Assembly (NCBI RefSeq): GCF_000423585.1
Contig: NZ_AUIG01000015.1
Span: forward strand, 28,971-92,970
Direction of reading: 5' to 3'
Origin: Salinimicrobium xinjiangense DSM 19287
GTDB taxonomy: Bacteria > Bacteroidota > Bacteroidia > Flavobacteriales > Flavobacteriaceae
DNA length: 64,000 nucleotides
The notes beneath the pieces were generated by a model, which did not search any database, was not told the DNA's origin, and worked only from the letters and a program-made list of their open reading frames with translations. Below, one piece after another: positions 63,246 through 64,000 of this stretch (position 1 is its first letter; every line of letters starts with the position of its first letter). A program made the translations under genes and the position numbers.

Positions 63246-63473
63246 GTACTCACTCCTCTGGAAGTTATCACAGCAGCAACCTTGAAGGGGGCAAGAGCAC
63301 TTGGAATTGAAGATACTTACGGAAGCATAGAAGCAGGAAAAATAGCCGATCTTGTAATACTGAATGGAAATCCAACAGAAGATATTGCCGCTCTAAAGAA
63401 GATCTTTGCTGTAGTTAAAGAGGGGAAAATATACTACCGAAGTGAGTATGATGCAAGCTTCGAGGGGCGTTAG
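63246..63473 (+). pseudogene. Amidohydrolase C-terminal fragment
   Basis: The open frame reads LTPLEVITAATLKGARALG and then GSIEAGKIADLVILNGNPTE, the C-terminal segment of an imidazolonepropionase-type amidohydrolase, then KIFAVVKEGKIYYRSEYD and ends ASFEGR. No barrel or metal-binding part precedes it; the sequence before 63246 is unrelated AT-rich DNA. The last 70 bp of the frame recur at 63658-63727 with a different end. Confidence 0.85.
63383..63452 (+). repeat. 70-bp direct repeat of an amidohydrolase tail, copy 1
   Basis: This 70-nt stretch is identical to 63658-63727, offset 275 bp. It encodes the segment ending EGKIYYRSEYD. It continues into GCAAGC and a stop at 63471-63473. Confidence 0.9.
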
Positions 63474-63480
63474 CCGTTTC

Positions 63481-63536
63481 CCGGTTCCCAGTTCCCAGTT
63501 CCCAGTTGCCAGTTGCCAGTTTCCAGTTGCCAGTTT
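63481..63536 (+). repeat. CCAGTTC heptamer tandem array
   Basis: Eight consecutive words of type CCRGTTN (CCGGTTC, CCAGTTC, CCAGTTG, CCAGTTT). This is the most regular of the heptamer arrays and starts immediately after the amidohydrolase fragment. Confidence 0.85.
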
Positions 63537-63657
63537 CCGAATCCCGAATTAACGTTTCCCGACTCCCGTTTCTTGATTCTCGGTTCGCGTCTCCCGAATT
63601 AACAAATTAACGATTCCCGATTCCTGACCTCTCCAATCCCCAATCCCTTCTTGCGCT
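63537..63657 (+). repeat. Heptamer-lattice array between the two amidohydrolase tails
   Basis: CCGAATC, CCGAATTAA, CCGACTC, CCGTTTC, CGATTCC and CCCAATC words in 7- to 9-bp steps. It separates the two 70-bp copies. Confidence 0.7.
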
Positions 63658-63752
63658 TATTGCCGCTCTAAAGAAGATCTTTGCTGTAGTTAAAGAGGGG
63701 AAAATATACTACCGAAGTGAGTATGATAAAGAAAATGCTCTGTCGAGATGAC
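63658..63752 (+). pseudogene. Amidohydrolase tail copy 2
   Basis: This copy repeats the 70-bp segment (63658-63727), then reads on as DKENALSR followed by TGA at 63750-63752, a natural-looking C-terminus. The left copy instead ends ASFEGR. Copy 2 probably keeps the original 3' end and copy 1 a recombined one. No upstream coding sequence precedes copy 2. Confidence 0.75.
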
Positions 63753-63764
63753 AAGTCGAAGTAT

Positions 63765-64000
63765 CAAATTCCAAACACCAGGCACCAAATCCCAGGCACC
63801 AAATTTCAAGCAGCAAATTTCAATTTCTAATAAACCAATTCCCAATCATCAATCCCAATTCACCAATCCCTAATAAACCAATCCCTAATTAACCAGTTAA
63901 CTATTCCCGATTCCCGAGTCTCGACTCTCGACCTCTTCCCCAATCCCTAATTCACCAATCCCCAATCCCCAATCCCAATTCACCAATCCCTAATTAACCA
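63765..64000 (+). repeat. Heptamer-lattice array at the right edge
   Basis: CCAAACACC, CCAGGCACC, CCAATTC, CCCAATC, CCAATCC and CCGAGTC words, with steps of 7 or 8, up to the window end. C-rich strand on top. Confidence 0.75.

Noticed and set aside
1..64000. tRNA, rRNA, riboswitch, IS element and prophage genes
   Set aside because: I looked for cloverleaf-like stems, conserved rRNA words, transposase motifs and phage structural genes and found none that I can support.

Overview
The window looks like chromosomal DNA of a marine-type member of the Flavobacteriaceae (Bacteroidota), in the Gramella / Salegentibacter / Salinimicrobium neighbourhood. The reasons are moderate-to-low GC, AT-rich leaders with weak Shine-Dalgarno signals, many short lipoprotein signals ending in SC, Bacteroidota-restricted families (DUF4494, DUF4407, Pro-rich TonB), S9/M1/S41 exported peptidases, and lattice-like intergenic repeats. 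Genus is an inference. I see no rRNA, tRNA, IS element, prophage or CRISPR array.

Layout. 1-7.5 kb: a ybbA/ybbP/tesA-like cluster (FtsX-type permease running off the left edge, its ATPase, a divergent SGNH lipoprotein esterase), an EEP-family membrane protein, an orphan response regulator, a small wHTH-like membrane protein, a LysR regulator whose start codon lies inside a palindrome, and an SRPBCC protein. 7.8-13.3 kb: a complete overlapping RND efflux operon (MFP, RND pump, outer-membrane factor). 13.4-21.6 kb, mostly minus strand: an exported SAM methyltransferase, an APC permease, an S9 peptidase, a YfcC/DcuC-type carrier, a previously uncalled 51-aa membrane protein and an S41 lipoprotein protease. 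21.7-23.3 kb: a satD-DUF3307-small membrane protein operon preceded by three operator-like sites at an exact 28-bp pitch. 23.4-34 kb: a CDGSH protein, a 1738-aa hybrid histidine kinase, TonB, DUF4494 and a P-type cation ATPase.

34-64 kb: genes separated by repeat-filled spacers. These hold an uncharacterised lipoprotein pair, a DnaQ exonuclease/GIY-YIG fusion, a ThuA-like protein, a porin-BCCT-universal stress protein operon, an M50-like protease, an MDR oxidoreductase, a ScyD/E-like lipoprotein, a CopD-like membrane protein, a Met-rich lipoprotein, a fasciclin lipoprotein, DAACS and Ca2+/Na+ carriers, a SEC-C protein, an exported hydrolase / amidohydrolase / M1 peptidase run, and a methyltransferase. 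The right end is decayed: an ABC-2 permease remnant fused to a frameshifted DUF4407 gene, and an amidohydrolase tail present twice.

The most distinctive signal is not a gene. The intergenic arrays are built from degenerate 7-bp words, all in the same top-strand orientation whatever the direction of the flanking genes. They are interrupted by a recurrent 31-bp hairpin unit and preceded by a fixed order of longer modules. The second notable signal is the 28-bp-phased operator array upstream of satD.
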